From Pseudohongiella spirulinae (GTDB taxonomy: Bacteria > Pseudomonadota > Gammaproteobacteria > Pseudomonadales > Pseudohongiellaceae): a DNA stretch of 64,000 nucleotides. A model generated the notes under the pieces. It searched no databases. It was not told the DNA's origin and saw only the letters and a list, made by a program, of their open reading frames with translations. The position numbers and the translations under genes are program-made. Below are positions 38,944 through 45,451 of this stretch, in pieces (the first letter of the stretch is position 1; every line of letters starts with the position of its first letter). The DNA lies in the NCBI RefSeq assembly GCF_001444425.1, contig NZ_CP013189.1, positions 620,001-684,000 on the forward strand, written 5' to 3'.

Positions 38944-39813
38944 ATGGCTGTTAAACCCTTTACACAGCTCGCCTGCCCGCTGGATGGTGAACCACTGCAG
39001 CGTGAAAGTAATACCTGGCGCTGTGCTCTGGCGCACAGCTTTGATGTCGCGCGGCAGGGTTATGTGAACCTGTTGCCGGTGCAAAACAAACGCTCACGAG
39101 ACCCGGGTGACAGCAAAGCCATGATGGTCGCCCGCCAGGAGTTTCTGGCAGATGGTTTTTATCAGCCGATTGCTGATGCCGTGGCTGGCGCAGTGCTCAG
39201 CAATACCGACCCGTCGGTCGAGTTGAACTGCCTGGATGCCGGTTGTGGCGAGGGTTACTACCTGCGTCAGCTTGCTGCTAACAGTCAGCCGACGCAATCC
39301 CTGAACCTGATGGGTCTGGACATCTCCAAGTGGGCCGTACAGGCCGCGGCCCGCCAGGACAAACAGGCGGCTTGGGTCGTTGGTAACAATGCCAATTTGC
39401 CCGTGTTGTCGGAAACTCTCGACCGGGTGTTATGCATGTTTGGCTTCCCGGTTTATCCCGAGTTTCTACGTGTATTAAAACCCGGTGGCACGTTGTTGAT
39501 GGTGGATGCAGGTAACGACCATTTGCGGGAACTGCGTGAAATCATCTACCCGACGCTCAAGCCGCCGCGTCCCCCACAGCACCAGGCGCCCGCTGGTTTT
39601 GAGCAGGGGCAGATACAGCAAGTGCATTTTCCGGTACAGTTGCCCGATGCCCGGCAAATCAGCAATTTGCTGATGATGACACCGCATCTTTATCGTGCCA
39701 GCGCAGCAGGCCTGGCTAGAGCCGAGCAACTGACGGAGCTCAGGGTTACGGTGGATGTGCGGCTGAGTACGCTGATAAAAGCGCGGCACACACCCGCACC
39801 GAATCAACAATGA
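38944..39813 (+). CDS. rlmA: 23S rRNA (guanine-N1)-methyltransferase RlmA-like
   Basis: A 289-residue SAM-dependent methyltransferase resembling RlmA, which modifies G745 of 23S rRNA in E. coli. Family marks: the N-terminal zinc region, Gly-Tyr-Val-Asn-Leu-Leu-Pro-Val-Gln, Lys-Arg-Ser-Arg-Asp-Pro-Gly-Asp-Ser, and the SAM loop Asp-Ala-Gly-Cys-Gly-Glu-Gly-Tyr-Tyr. The zinc set is unusual: Cys11, Asp14 (normally Cys), Cys27 and His31. I start at ATG 38944 (AAGGG just before), not at the upstream GTG, because the extra residues are not conserved and it follows the M24 stop by 17 bases. Confidence 0.87.
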   Translation: MAVKPFTQLACPLDGEPLQRESNTWRCALAHSFDVARQGYVNLLPVQNKRSRDPGDSKAMMVARQEFLADGFYQPIADAVAGAVLSNTDPSVELNCLDAGCGEGYYLRQLAANSQPTQSLNLMGLDISKWAVQAAARQDKQAAWVVGNNANLPVLSETLDRVLCMFGFPVYPEFLRVLKPGGTLLMVDAGNDHLRELREIIYPTLKPPRPPQHQAPAGFEQGQIQQVHFPVQLPDARQISNLLMMTPHLYRASAAGLARAEQLTELRVTVDVRLSTLIKARHTPAPNQQ

Positions 39814-39820
39814 GGGTTGT

Positions 39821-40099
39821 ATGAAAGAGACATTGAGGACGATCTTTTCGCCAGTGCTGGCAGTGTTTGAAAAAGGCGAACCCGCCGAGAGCTATCGGCC
39901 GTCGCACCGAAAAATTCTGCTGGCGGTCGGTGCGCTGTTTTTTGTGCTGTCTGTGGTGGCTTCTTATATGGCGGTTAATTCGGCGCAATTGGCGTCGTTA
40001 CTGCCCGCATTGGTGTTTGGGCTGGTGAGCCTGGTGAGTCTGGTGGTGGCGGGACTTGGGAGTGATGTGGCTGTGGCGCGGATCTGGGGGTTGAAGTAG
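39821..40099 (+). CDS. Two-segment membrane protein of unknown function
   Basis: A 92-residue protein with two hydrophobic segments (about 28-48 and 51-75) and a basic end. It follows rlmA by 7 bases and is likely co-transcribed. No family recognised. Confidence 0.7.
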   Translation: MKETLRTIFSPVLAVFEKGEPAESYRPSHRKILLAVGALFFVLSVVASYMAVNSAQLASLLPALVFGLVSLVSLVVAGLGSDVAVARIWGLK

Positions 40100-40195
40100 G
40101 GCTTCAACATACAACCACCGGCCATGCCCGCGCACAAACCTCGACCTCTCATGATGCGCCTGAATGTGTCCCTTAGCATCACGCGAGAACGGGTT

Positions 40196-40762
40196 TCATT
40201 TGGTTTGTTGCGATTGGCGGAAAAGTCGATGGGACGCCAATACAGTGACAACAGCAAACAGACCTACTGGTGGCACTACTGCGAATGGTAAATGCCATCC
40301 ATCTCCCCATGGCGCGCTGATAAATACGACGAACAAATTAGAACCAGAAAGCGCATAAAAGCGATAGAGGCTTGATGAAGGCGCAGACTGGTAATTGACA
40401 TCGGAAAGTGAAAACGTAGTTACACCATCTCTTAGTGCCAGCGTGCTGATCCAGATAATAAATACAGGCGCTGATATCAGCGCAGCCAATACACTGATCG
40501 TCTCAAATGACACTGGATCAAGTTGTAACTTTCGAATAAACGCATACCCGATTGCAGGCGCGATGAGTACACACTGAATGACCATTGAATAATTATAAAT
40601 CTGCAACAGAGAGAGCAGCCTTTCATGCGTGAATGCGTGCGCAGGCAGAGCCTGTCGTCTCTCTGGCGACAATGGGTTCGCCACCCCGTTCAGATAGAAA
40701 CTTTCGCCATTGTTGTATATCGCCATACCTTTTGAGATCTCGTATTGTTTGATGGGCAGCAC
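40196..40762 (-). CDS. Membrane protein, candidate immunity or export partner of the GG-leader peptide
   Basis: A 188-residue protein with about four membrane segments and no recognised family. It is on the same strand as, and 61 bases downstream of, the double-glycine peptide gene, with a long hairpin between them, an arrangement typical of a bacteriocin and its immunity protein. The start is uncertain: GTG 40762, or ATG 40726. No ABC transporter with a C39 peptidase is adjacent, so processing would depend on machinery elsewhere in the genome. The immunity role is inference from position and topology. Confidence 0.55.
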   Translation of the reverse strand: MLPIKQYEISKGMAIYNNGESFYLNGVANPLSPERRQALPAHAFTHERLLSLLQIYNYSMVIQCVLIAPAIGYAFIRKLQLDPVSFETISVLAALISAPVFIIWISTLALRDGVTTFSLSDVNYQSAPSSSLYRFYALSGSNLFVVFISAPWGDGWHLPFAVVPPVGLFAVVTVLASHRLFRQSQQTK

Positions 40763-40770
40763 ATTTATCA

Positions 40771-40809
40771 GGAGACGATAGCCTTTTTACGGGCTATCGC
40801 CATGTCTCC
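40771..40809 (-). promoter_or_regulatory. Hairpin between the leader-peptide gene and its partner gene
   Basis: Two nested stems, GGAGAC (40771-40776) with GTCTCC (40804-40809) and GATAGCC (40777-40783) with GGCTATC (40792-40798), around an 8-base loop with a 5-base bulge on one side. There is no T run, so it more likely attenuates or protects mRNA than fully terminates, lowering expression of the downstream gene relative to the peptide. Confidence 0.6.
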
Positions 40810-40823
40810 ATTCAATAGATGGT

Positions 40824-41051
40824 TTACGATGACTCTGCCGTGCTTAGCGTCATTAACGCGCCACCCCCTGCAATCAGAACGCCTGCACTTGCTGCAACTC
40901 CAAACGTAGCAACGGCGCCCGCCCCCAGGAAAGGTACGGCCGCCGCCGTAATGGCGCCTCCCACGGCATAACCAAGACCTGTCATAAAGGTCTTGCCGTC
41001 AAAATCACCACCTGAGACGGCAGTAATTTCGCTTTCTGTCAGTTCACGCAT
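40824..41051 (-). CDS. Double-glycine leader peptide precursor, bacteriocin-like
   Basis: A 75-residue protein starting at ATG 41051, with a strong GGAGG about 6 bases upstream. Residues 1-15 read Met-Arg-Glu-Leu-Thr-Glu-Ser-Glu-Ile-Thr-Ala-Val-Ser-Gly-Gly, the classical leader cut by C39-peptidase transporters. The 60-residue core has no cysteine and is rich in Gly and Ala, with Gly-x-Gly/GxxxG-type spacing that suits membrane insertion, as in class II bacteriocins and microcins. A longer in-frame start at 41159 would put the leader in the middle of the protein and is rejected. Confidence 0.75.
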   Translation of the reverse strand: MRELTESEITAVSGGDFDGKTFMTGLGYAVGGAITAAAVPFLGAGAVATFGVAASAGVLIAGGGALMTLSTAESS

Positions 41052-41129
41052 GTCACACCTCCAATGTGCTGGTTTAATCAACAACTTACTCATCAGCGTC
41101 AGACGATAAATGTCAAAGCTGATAATCAA

Positions 41130-41159
41130 GTTATAGACGGCTACTAATGTCATTGCCAA
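41130..41159 (-). promoter_or_regulatory. Promoter candidate for the leader-peptide operon
   Basis: Minus-strand TTGGCA (41159-41154) and TATAAC (41135-41130) with an 18-base spacer. It would give an untranslated leader of about 70 bases before the ATG at 41051. A TTGACA-like sequence near 41118 is another candidate but lacks a good -10. Confidence 0.4.
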
Positions 41160-41359
41160 TTTAGTAGATGTTGAGTTCGCGCAATGAAGGGGTTCATTTG
41201 GTTTGGTGCAGTTGGTGGGTAGCTGCCGCTTTTAACAGTAATTTGAGTTCTTGCCGAACAGTTCCATTTGAGCATTCTCTTCGAATGAGTAGACGAGTTG
41301 AAAAGCTGCAAATTCTGGTGTTTCCAGCTTTTTGTTACAAATAGGGGTGTATCAATTTC

Positions 41360-41439
41360 TCGACACAACACTGCTTATGTGTTGACAGCATCGACATATA
41401 AGCGGAATATGTCGACAGAATGTAATTTTATCGACATAT
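41360..41439 (+). promoter_or_regulatory. Fic promoter with operator half-sites
   Basis: A perfect -35 TTGACA (41382-41387) is followed 17 bases later by GAATAT (41405-41410). Half-site TCGACATAT appears at 41391-41399, inverted (ATATGTCGA) at 41407-41415, and again direct at 41431-41439; a weaker TCGACACAA is at 41360-41368. The inverted pair straddles the -10 and start region. This is the layout of an autoregulated promoter; the Fic protein's own C-terminal winged helix is a candidate binder. Confidence 0.7.
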
Positions 41440-41456
41440 TGGCAGCAAAGTCCCTT

Positions 41457-42593
41457 ATGCCTGCTTTTCAGCCTGACAAGCCTTACAACGATCTGCCCCT
41501 GTTGCCGCCCGCGCAGGAACTGGAATCCCGTGCTGTTCTCAAGGCCTGCATCGAGGCCCGCACTGCGCTGGCCGCGCTTAAGCAGGCCGGCGAACTTATC
41601 CCCAATCAGGCGATGTTGATCAACACCATCCCGCTGCTGGAAGCCAAAGGCAGCTCGGAAATTGAAAACATCGTCACTACTGCCGACAATCTGTTTGAGT
41701 TCGCCCAGGCAGATGACAGTCGTGCGGACTCGGCTACCAGGGAAGCGTTGCGCTATCGCACAGCTCTCTGGCAGGGGGTCCAGTCCTTGCAGGCGCGCCC
41801 ACTGTCTACCAATACTGCGGTGACCATCTGTTCCACTACCAAGGGAGTGAAAATGGATATCCGTCGTGTGCCGGGCACGACACTCAGTAATCCGGCTACG
41901 GGTGAAACCATTTACACGCCGCCAGAAGGCGAAGCTCATTTGCGTGATCTGCTGGCCAACTGGGAGCGGTTTCTTCACGGTGCAGATCAGTCAGGCCAGC
42001 TCGACCCACTTGTCCGCATGGCAGTAGCCCATTACCAATTCGAAGCCATTCACCCGTTTACCGACGGCAATGGCCGTACCGGTCGCATCATCAACCTGCT
42101 GTACCTGGTAGAGCAAGATTTATTGAGTATTCCGGTGCTCTATCTAAGCCGCCACATCATCCAGCATAAAGCTGACTATTATCGCCTGTTGCGTCAGGTG
42201 ACTGAGCAAGGTGATTGGGAATCCTGGCTGCTCTACATGTTGCAGGCCGTGCACAGTACCGCGCAATGGACACGTGAAAAAATCATGGCCATTCGCGCCT
42301 TGCAGGAGCACACGGCTGACCATGTCCGGCAACGACTGTCAGGCATTTACAGTCGCGAGCTGGTAGAGCTGGTTTTTACCCAGCCGTATTGCCGCATCGC
42401 CAACCTGGTGGAAGCCGGTATCGCCAAGCGCCAGACCGCCTCGGTATACCTGAAAGAGTTGTGCGACATAGGAGTACTTCGAGAGCAGAAAGCCGGGCGC
42501 GATAAATTGTTTTTGCATCCAAAATTGCTGACGCTACTGGGTGGAGACAGCAATGAGTTCTTGTCTTACTCGGGAAAGGATAAATCAACATAG
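41457..42593 (+). CDS. Fic family protein with inhibitory helix and C-terminal winged helix
   Basis: A 378-residue Fic protein from ATG 41457, chosen because the sequence then begins like other Fic proteins ([14 protein letters not shown]) and because earlier in-frame ATGs lie in the operator repeats. The catalytic motif His-Pro-Phe-Thr-Asp-Gly-Asn-Gly-Arg is at 199-207, a full AMP-transferase type. An N-terminal inhibitory motif Ser66-x-x-x-Glu70-Asn71 marks a self-inhibited class II enzyme. The end (about 300-365) is a winged helix. It likely AMPylates a host target when relieved; target unknown. Confidence 0.93.
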   Translation: MPAFQPDKPYNDLPLLPPAQELESRAVLKACIEARTALAALKQAGELIPNQAMLINTIPLLEAKGSSEIENIVTTADNLFEFAQADDSRADSATREALRYRTALWQGVQSLQARPLSTNTAVTICSTTKGVKMDIRRVPGTTLSNPATGETIYTPPEGEAHLRDLLANWERFLHGADQSGQLDPLVRMAVAHYQFEAIHPFTDGNGRTGRIINLLYLVEQDLLSIPVLYLSRHIIQHKADYYRLLRQVTEQGDWESWLLYMLQAVHSTAQWTREKIMAIRALQEHTADHVRQRLSGIYSRELVELVFTQPYCRIANLVEAGIAKRQTASVYLKELCDIGVLREQKAGRDKLFLHPKLLTLLGGDSNEFLSYSGKDKST

Positions 42594-42612
42594 ACTAATG
42601 CGCTGACGCCAC

Positions 42613-44802
42613 TCACAATACCCGCACAAACACCCCAACTACCCGAAAACCGCCGGCCTCATCCGCGCCCAAAACAATCGGCTCATACCCCGCATCATTC
42701 GATCTTGGTTTCAGCACTATCTGCTCATGCGTCCAGCCATCCTCATTCTCCGCTTTCACACTGGCATATTCCTTAACCGTGTAGTGTGAACCACTTTCCG
42801 CATCAACGTTGTCCAGCATCTCTACCAGCACAATCTTGCCATTGCGGCTACCGCCCGGATCAGAACGGAAAAGACACATGGCCCCATTAGGGATGACGTT
42901 GTTCATCGACTCGCCCTGCACCTTGCAGGCAAAGTAACTTTTGTCGATTCTTTCGCCCTCCGGTATCCGAAGCCATTCCTTGTGTTCGGCCCGCTGCTGA
43001 TCACTAAAATCCCCGGCAGCGGCGACCAGATCATAAACAGGGACGGCGTTGATGAAGGGTTTTACCGGAACCGGGGTAATGTCAGCCACGTTTGAAATGA
43101 CGGCTGGTTCAGGCGCAATGTGCTGAGCCAGATACTCGCGCAGGTCCGGGTCACAGGCATAGATGAATGTGCCCCGAATGCCGCGCAGCAGGATGGTCTG
43201 GTAAATGTTCAGAATGTACTTTGTGAGTTCTTCAGGGTCTTTGATGGACTGCTTGCCGTTCCGGTCGAAGTACAGCTCCGGTCTTATGACGATTTCCCTG
43301 CGGGTTTTGTCATAGCCAATCTCCCGTCCGAAAATGATGCCGGCGTAATTCAAGTCGTAGCCCTGCGTGGTATGGATGCAGCCCACTTCATTCACGGAGT
43401 TCGGAGCGTTGATCCAGTCGGAGCTGGTGCTGTTCCACTTCAGTTGAATGTTTTCAATGTCGATGTCGAATAGATCAGCATCCTTGTTGGATCGCCACGG
43501 CCAGGCATAACCCGCGATCATCCGTGACAGGCCATGTTCATGGTCGCGCTTCTTTACGGTCTTGACGAATTCGTCGAAGGAGTCAAACAGCCGCAGTTCG
43601 TAATGCTTTGACTGGTAGGGTTTATTCCCGTCTAACTGGCCATGCAGCAGTCTGCTGACAAATTGCACGTAGGGGTTGCCACCCCGGACCCGGAACTGTG
43701 AGACCAGTTGCTGTGTCTGGGTTGTGAATGATTTTTTTAGTTCACGGAATGCATCGGTGGAGGCATCCGAAGGTTTGATGGTCTGATTCAGATCGTAGAA
43801 AAACACGGCTTTGCTGGCCTGTTGTATGACCCAGTCCACTTCGCTGCAGATTTTTGGGTCCATGCCCAGTTTGATAGCTGTTTTGTCGAAAGTGCCGTAG
43901 TACGCACCCAGATTCTGGCGCTGTCGCAGCCGGTGGGCTTCATCCACAAGCACGATGTCATAGTTCTGCTCGGCAAGCTGGGAGGGGCTGATCACCATGC
44001 GCGGTGATAGTCCTGCTACATTGGCAAAAGCCTTTTTTAGAGTGGCGCGAAACGAGGCCATCGGCACAACCAAGGCCATTTTCGGTTTTGCCCCGAACTT
44101 TTCGCGGAGCTTACTAAGCAGCTCCCTGAATTCACTTTCTTCCGAAGACAGGCTGCCATAATTGAAATCATCCAGATCACTTTGCAGCAGCTTGAACAGG
44201 AATATCGCCAGCACGGATTTGCCGGTCCCAGCGCCGCCTTCGACGATCAGCGTTTTTACCTTATCGTCGAGCAGTGCGTACATGATGCCCAGCAGACCCT
44301 GCCGCTGATCAAATGAAAGCGATTTGTACGGTGAATATTTGAATAGATCTGAGTTGTCCAGATGTTCCAGCGAATGCTGCGTAATGCCCTCGGCCAGCAA
44401 CCTGTCCCAGAGCTGGCGGAACATGCCTGCGTATACCTGCTCTTTCTGATAGTAGTTATGGTCGGCCAGGCCCAGGTTGCCGTTCAGCAGCGTGAACTTG
44501 CCGTCGGCGGCCATGTATTTGATGAGGTTGGATTCAATGTCCAGCGTCGCCGATTTATTGAATTTGTCGCTCTGAATCAGATGCACAACTGTCAGTCTGC
44601 TTTTCTCGTTGTGCTTCAGGTGCGTTTCCATGCGGGTGATGGTGTCGGCGGTCTCCCCGACATAGGCGCGCCCCCTGTTTGAGTTGCTCAGTACATACAC
44701 CAGTGGCCAGTGCCCCTGGGTCAGGCGATTCAGACGGATCTGCTCAAGGGCGTCCTTTCTGAAGTCAAAGCGGCTGATCTCAAGCGGGTGAGGATCGCTC
44801 AT
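42613..44802 (-). CDS. GIY-YIG nuclease / DUF2075 helicase / LexA-S24 self-cleaving fusion
   Basis: A 729-residue protein in three parts. Residues 30-120: GIY-YIG nuclease (Val-Tyr-Val-Leu at 35-38, Ala-Tyr-Val-Gly-Glu-Thr at 46-51, Arg57, Glu90). Residues 160-565: SF1 helicase of the DUF2075 type, Walker A Gly-Gly-Ala-Gly-Thr-Gly-Lys-Ser (189-196), Walker B Val-Asp-Glu-Ala-His-Arg (286-291), late motif Thr-Thr-Gln-Gly-Tyr (478-482) and Arg-Gly-x-Arg-Gly-Thr (540-545). Residues 590-729: S24/LexA module with Gly-Glu-Ser-Met (nucleophile Ser632), Lys677, and upstream Ala-Ala-Ala-Gly (cleavage between Ala596 and Gly597). Ser is 36 residues from the cut site, as in LexA/UmuD. Overlaps the MazG gene by 4 bases. 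Confidence 0.85.
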   Translation of the reverse strand: MSDPHPLEISRFDFRKDALEQIRLNRLTQGHWPLVYVLSNSNRGRAYVGETADTITRMETHLKHNEKSRLTVVHLIQSDKFNKSATLDIESNLIKYMAADGKFTLLNGNLGLADHNYYQKEQVYAGMFRQLWDRLLAEGITQHSLEHLDNSDLFKYSPYKSLSFDQRQGLLGIMYALLDDKVKTLIVEGGAGTGKSVLAIFLFKLLQSDLDDFNYGSLSSEESEFRELLSKLREKFGAKPKMALVVPMASFRATLKKAFANVAGLSPRMVISPSQLAEQNYDIVLVDEAHRLRQRQNLGAYYGTFDKTAIKLGMDPKICSEVDWVIQQASKAVFFYDLNQTIKPSDASTDAFRELKKSFTTQTQQLVSQFRVRGGNPYVQFVSRLLHGQLDGNKPYQSKHYELRLFDSFDEFVKTVKKRDHEHGLSRMIAGYAWPWRSNKDADLFDIDIENIQLKWNSTSSDWINAPNSVNEVGCIHTTQGYDLNYAGIIFGREIGYDKTRREIVIRPELYFDRNGKQSIKDPEELTKYILNIYQTILLRGIRGTFIYACDPDLREYLAQHIAPEPAVISNVADITPVPVKPFINAVPVYDLVAAAGDFSDQQRAEHKEWLRIPEGERIDKSYFACKVQGESMNNVIPNGAMCLFRSDPGGSRNGKIVLVEMLDNVDAESGSHYTVKEYASVKAENEDGWTHEQIVLKPRSNDAGYEPIVLGADEAGGFRVVGVFVRVL

Positions 44803-45119
44803 AGCTCATTGTATTTCCGGGCGCTACCTTTGGCCTTGCTGACCGGGTACTTCTCTTCATTCCGTTTGATTTTTGCCAGCACAATGTCTTTGACATCAAG
44901 GTCGCAGGCATCAGCCAGCAGAAAGGCGAAGGAGAACACATCGGCCAGCTCTTCCTTGATCTTCTCGGGGTCCGCATCTTCCGGTAGTTTCCAGAGAAAA
45001 GCTTCCAGAAGTTCTGAGGCTTCGATGCTCAAGGCAAGGGAAAGGTCTTTAGGATTGTGGAACTGCTGCCAGTCGCGCTCGTCGCGGAATTTCTTCAGGG
45101 CGTCGATGATTTCATTCAT
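44799..45119 (-). CDS. MazG-like nucleotide pyrophosphohydrolase
   Basis: A 106-residue all-alpha NTP pyrophosphohydrolase of the MazG/RS21-C6 group. Metal ligands form ExxE at Glu33-Glu36 and ExxD at Glu57-Asp60, 20 residues apart. These enzymes convert (d)NTPs to (d)NMPs. Its stop overlaps the start of the GIY-YIG/helicase gene (ATGA), so it is the first gene of that operon, 89 bases from tRNA-Leu. Pairing with a nuclease-helicase suggests nucleotide depletion or removal of modified phage nucleotides as one arm of the response. Confidence 0.88.
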   Translation of the reverse strand: MNEIIDALKKFRDERDWQQFHNPKDLSLALSIEASELLEAFLWKLPEDADPEKIKEELADVFSFAFLLADACDLDVKDIVLAKIKRNEEKYPVSKAKGSARKYNEL

Positions 45120-45191
45120 GGTTATTGTCTGTCGATGTCCAATGAGATGAAACCAATGATTTCACGTCGTCTGGGTACAGGCAATAGAAGA

Positions 45192-45206
45192 AGTTTGATG
45201 CAAACT
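45192..45206 (-). terminator. Terminator candidate of tRNA-Leu
   Basis: Minus-strand AGTTTG, loop CAT, CAAACT followed by TCTTCT, three bases after the CCA end. A short stem with a weak U tract. Confidence 0.4.
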
Positions 45207-45208
45207 AA

Positions 45209-45295
45209 TGGTGCCCAGGAGAGGACTTGAACCTCCACGCCCTTTCGAGCACTAGCACCTGAAGCTAGCGTGTCTACCAATTCCACCACCTGGGC
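45209..45295 (-). tRNA. tRNA-Leu (anticodon CAG)
   Basis: An 87-base class II tRNA. Acceptor arms GCCCAGG and CCTGGGC pair, followed by an encoded CCA. The anticodon stem CTAGC/GCTAG encloses loop TTCAGGT, giving CAG, which reads CUG leucine codons. A long variable arm and the T-loop GTTCAAGTC are present. The 3' end faces the accessory region, as at many integration sites, though no integrase is seen. Confidence 0.97.
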
Positions 45296-45324
45296 ATTTA
45301 GGGATGGAGCAAATCAGAGCGCGC

Positions 45325-45353
45325 ATTTTGCCCATCCAGAATGCGGCTGTCAA
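45325..45353 (-). promoter_or_regulatory. Promoter of tRNA-Leu
   Basis: Minus-strand TTGACA (45353-45348), spacer exactly 17, CAAAAT (45330-45325), then a GC-rich discriminator (GCGCGCTC), typical of stable-RNA promoters under stringent control. Confidence 0.7.
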
Positions 45354-45396
45354 CGGTCTTTTATAAAATCTTTAAGAATTATGGGGGCTGCGGGTG

Positions 45397-45402
45397 TATA
45401 CT
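45397..45402 (+). promoter_or_regulatory. -10 candidate for rnr
   Basis: TATACT with TG just before it, 50 bases upstream of the rnr start. The -35 is poor (TTAAGA at 19-base spacing). Confidence 0.35.
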
Positions 45403-45451
45403 GGTTCGGAATAAATGACGATAAGCGACGAAAAGAGATTACATAATATTT

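Larger units (their letters stand above)
41052..41456. other. Gene-free divergent regulatory region between the peptide operon and fic
   Basis: 405 bases with no plausible gene on either strand. It holds the leader-peptide promoter candidate on the left and the Fic promoter with its operator repeats on the right. The stretch 41160-41380 between them shows nothing I can identify. Confidence 0.6.

Noticed and set aside
40824-41159. 111-residue membrane protein read from 41159
   Set aside because: The strong ribosome site and GG leader point to ATG 41051.
41298-41456. N-terminal extension of the Fic protein
   Set aside because: It overlaps the promoter and operator repeats, and the extra residues do not resemble Fic N-termini.
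45209-45295. Integrated element with att sites at tRNA-Leu
   Set aside because: No integrase and no second copy of the tRNA 3' end was noticed in the window; only the gene content hints at it.
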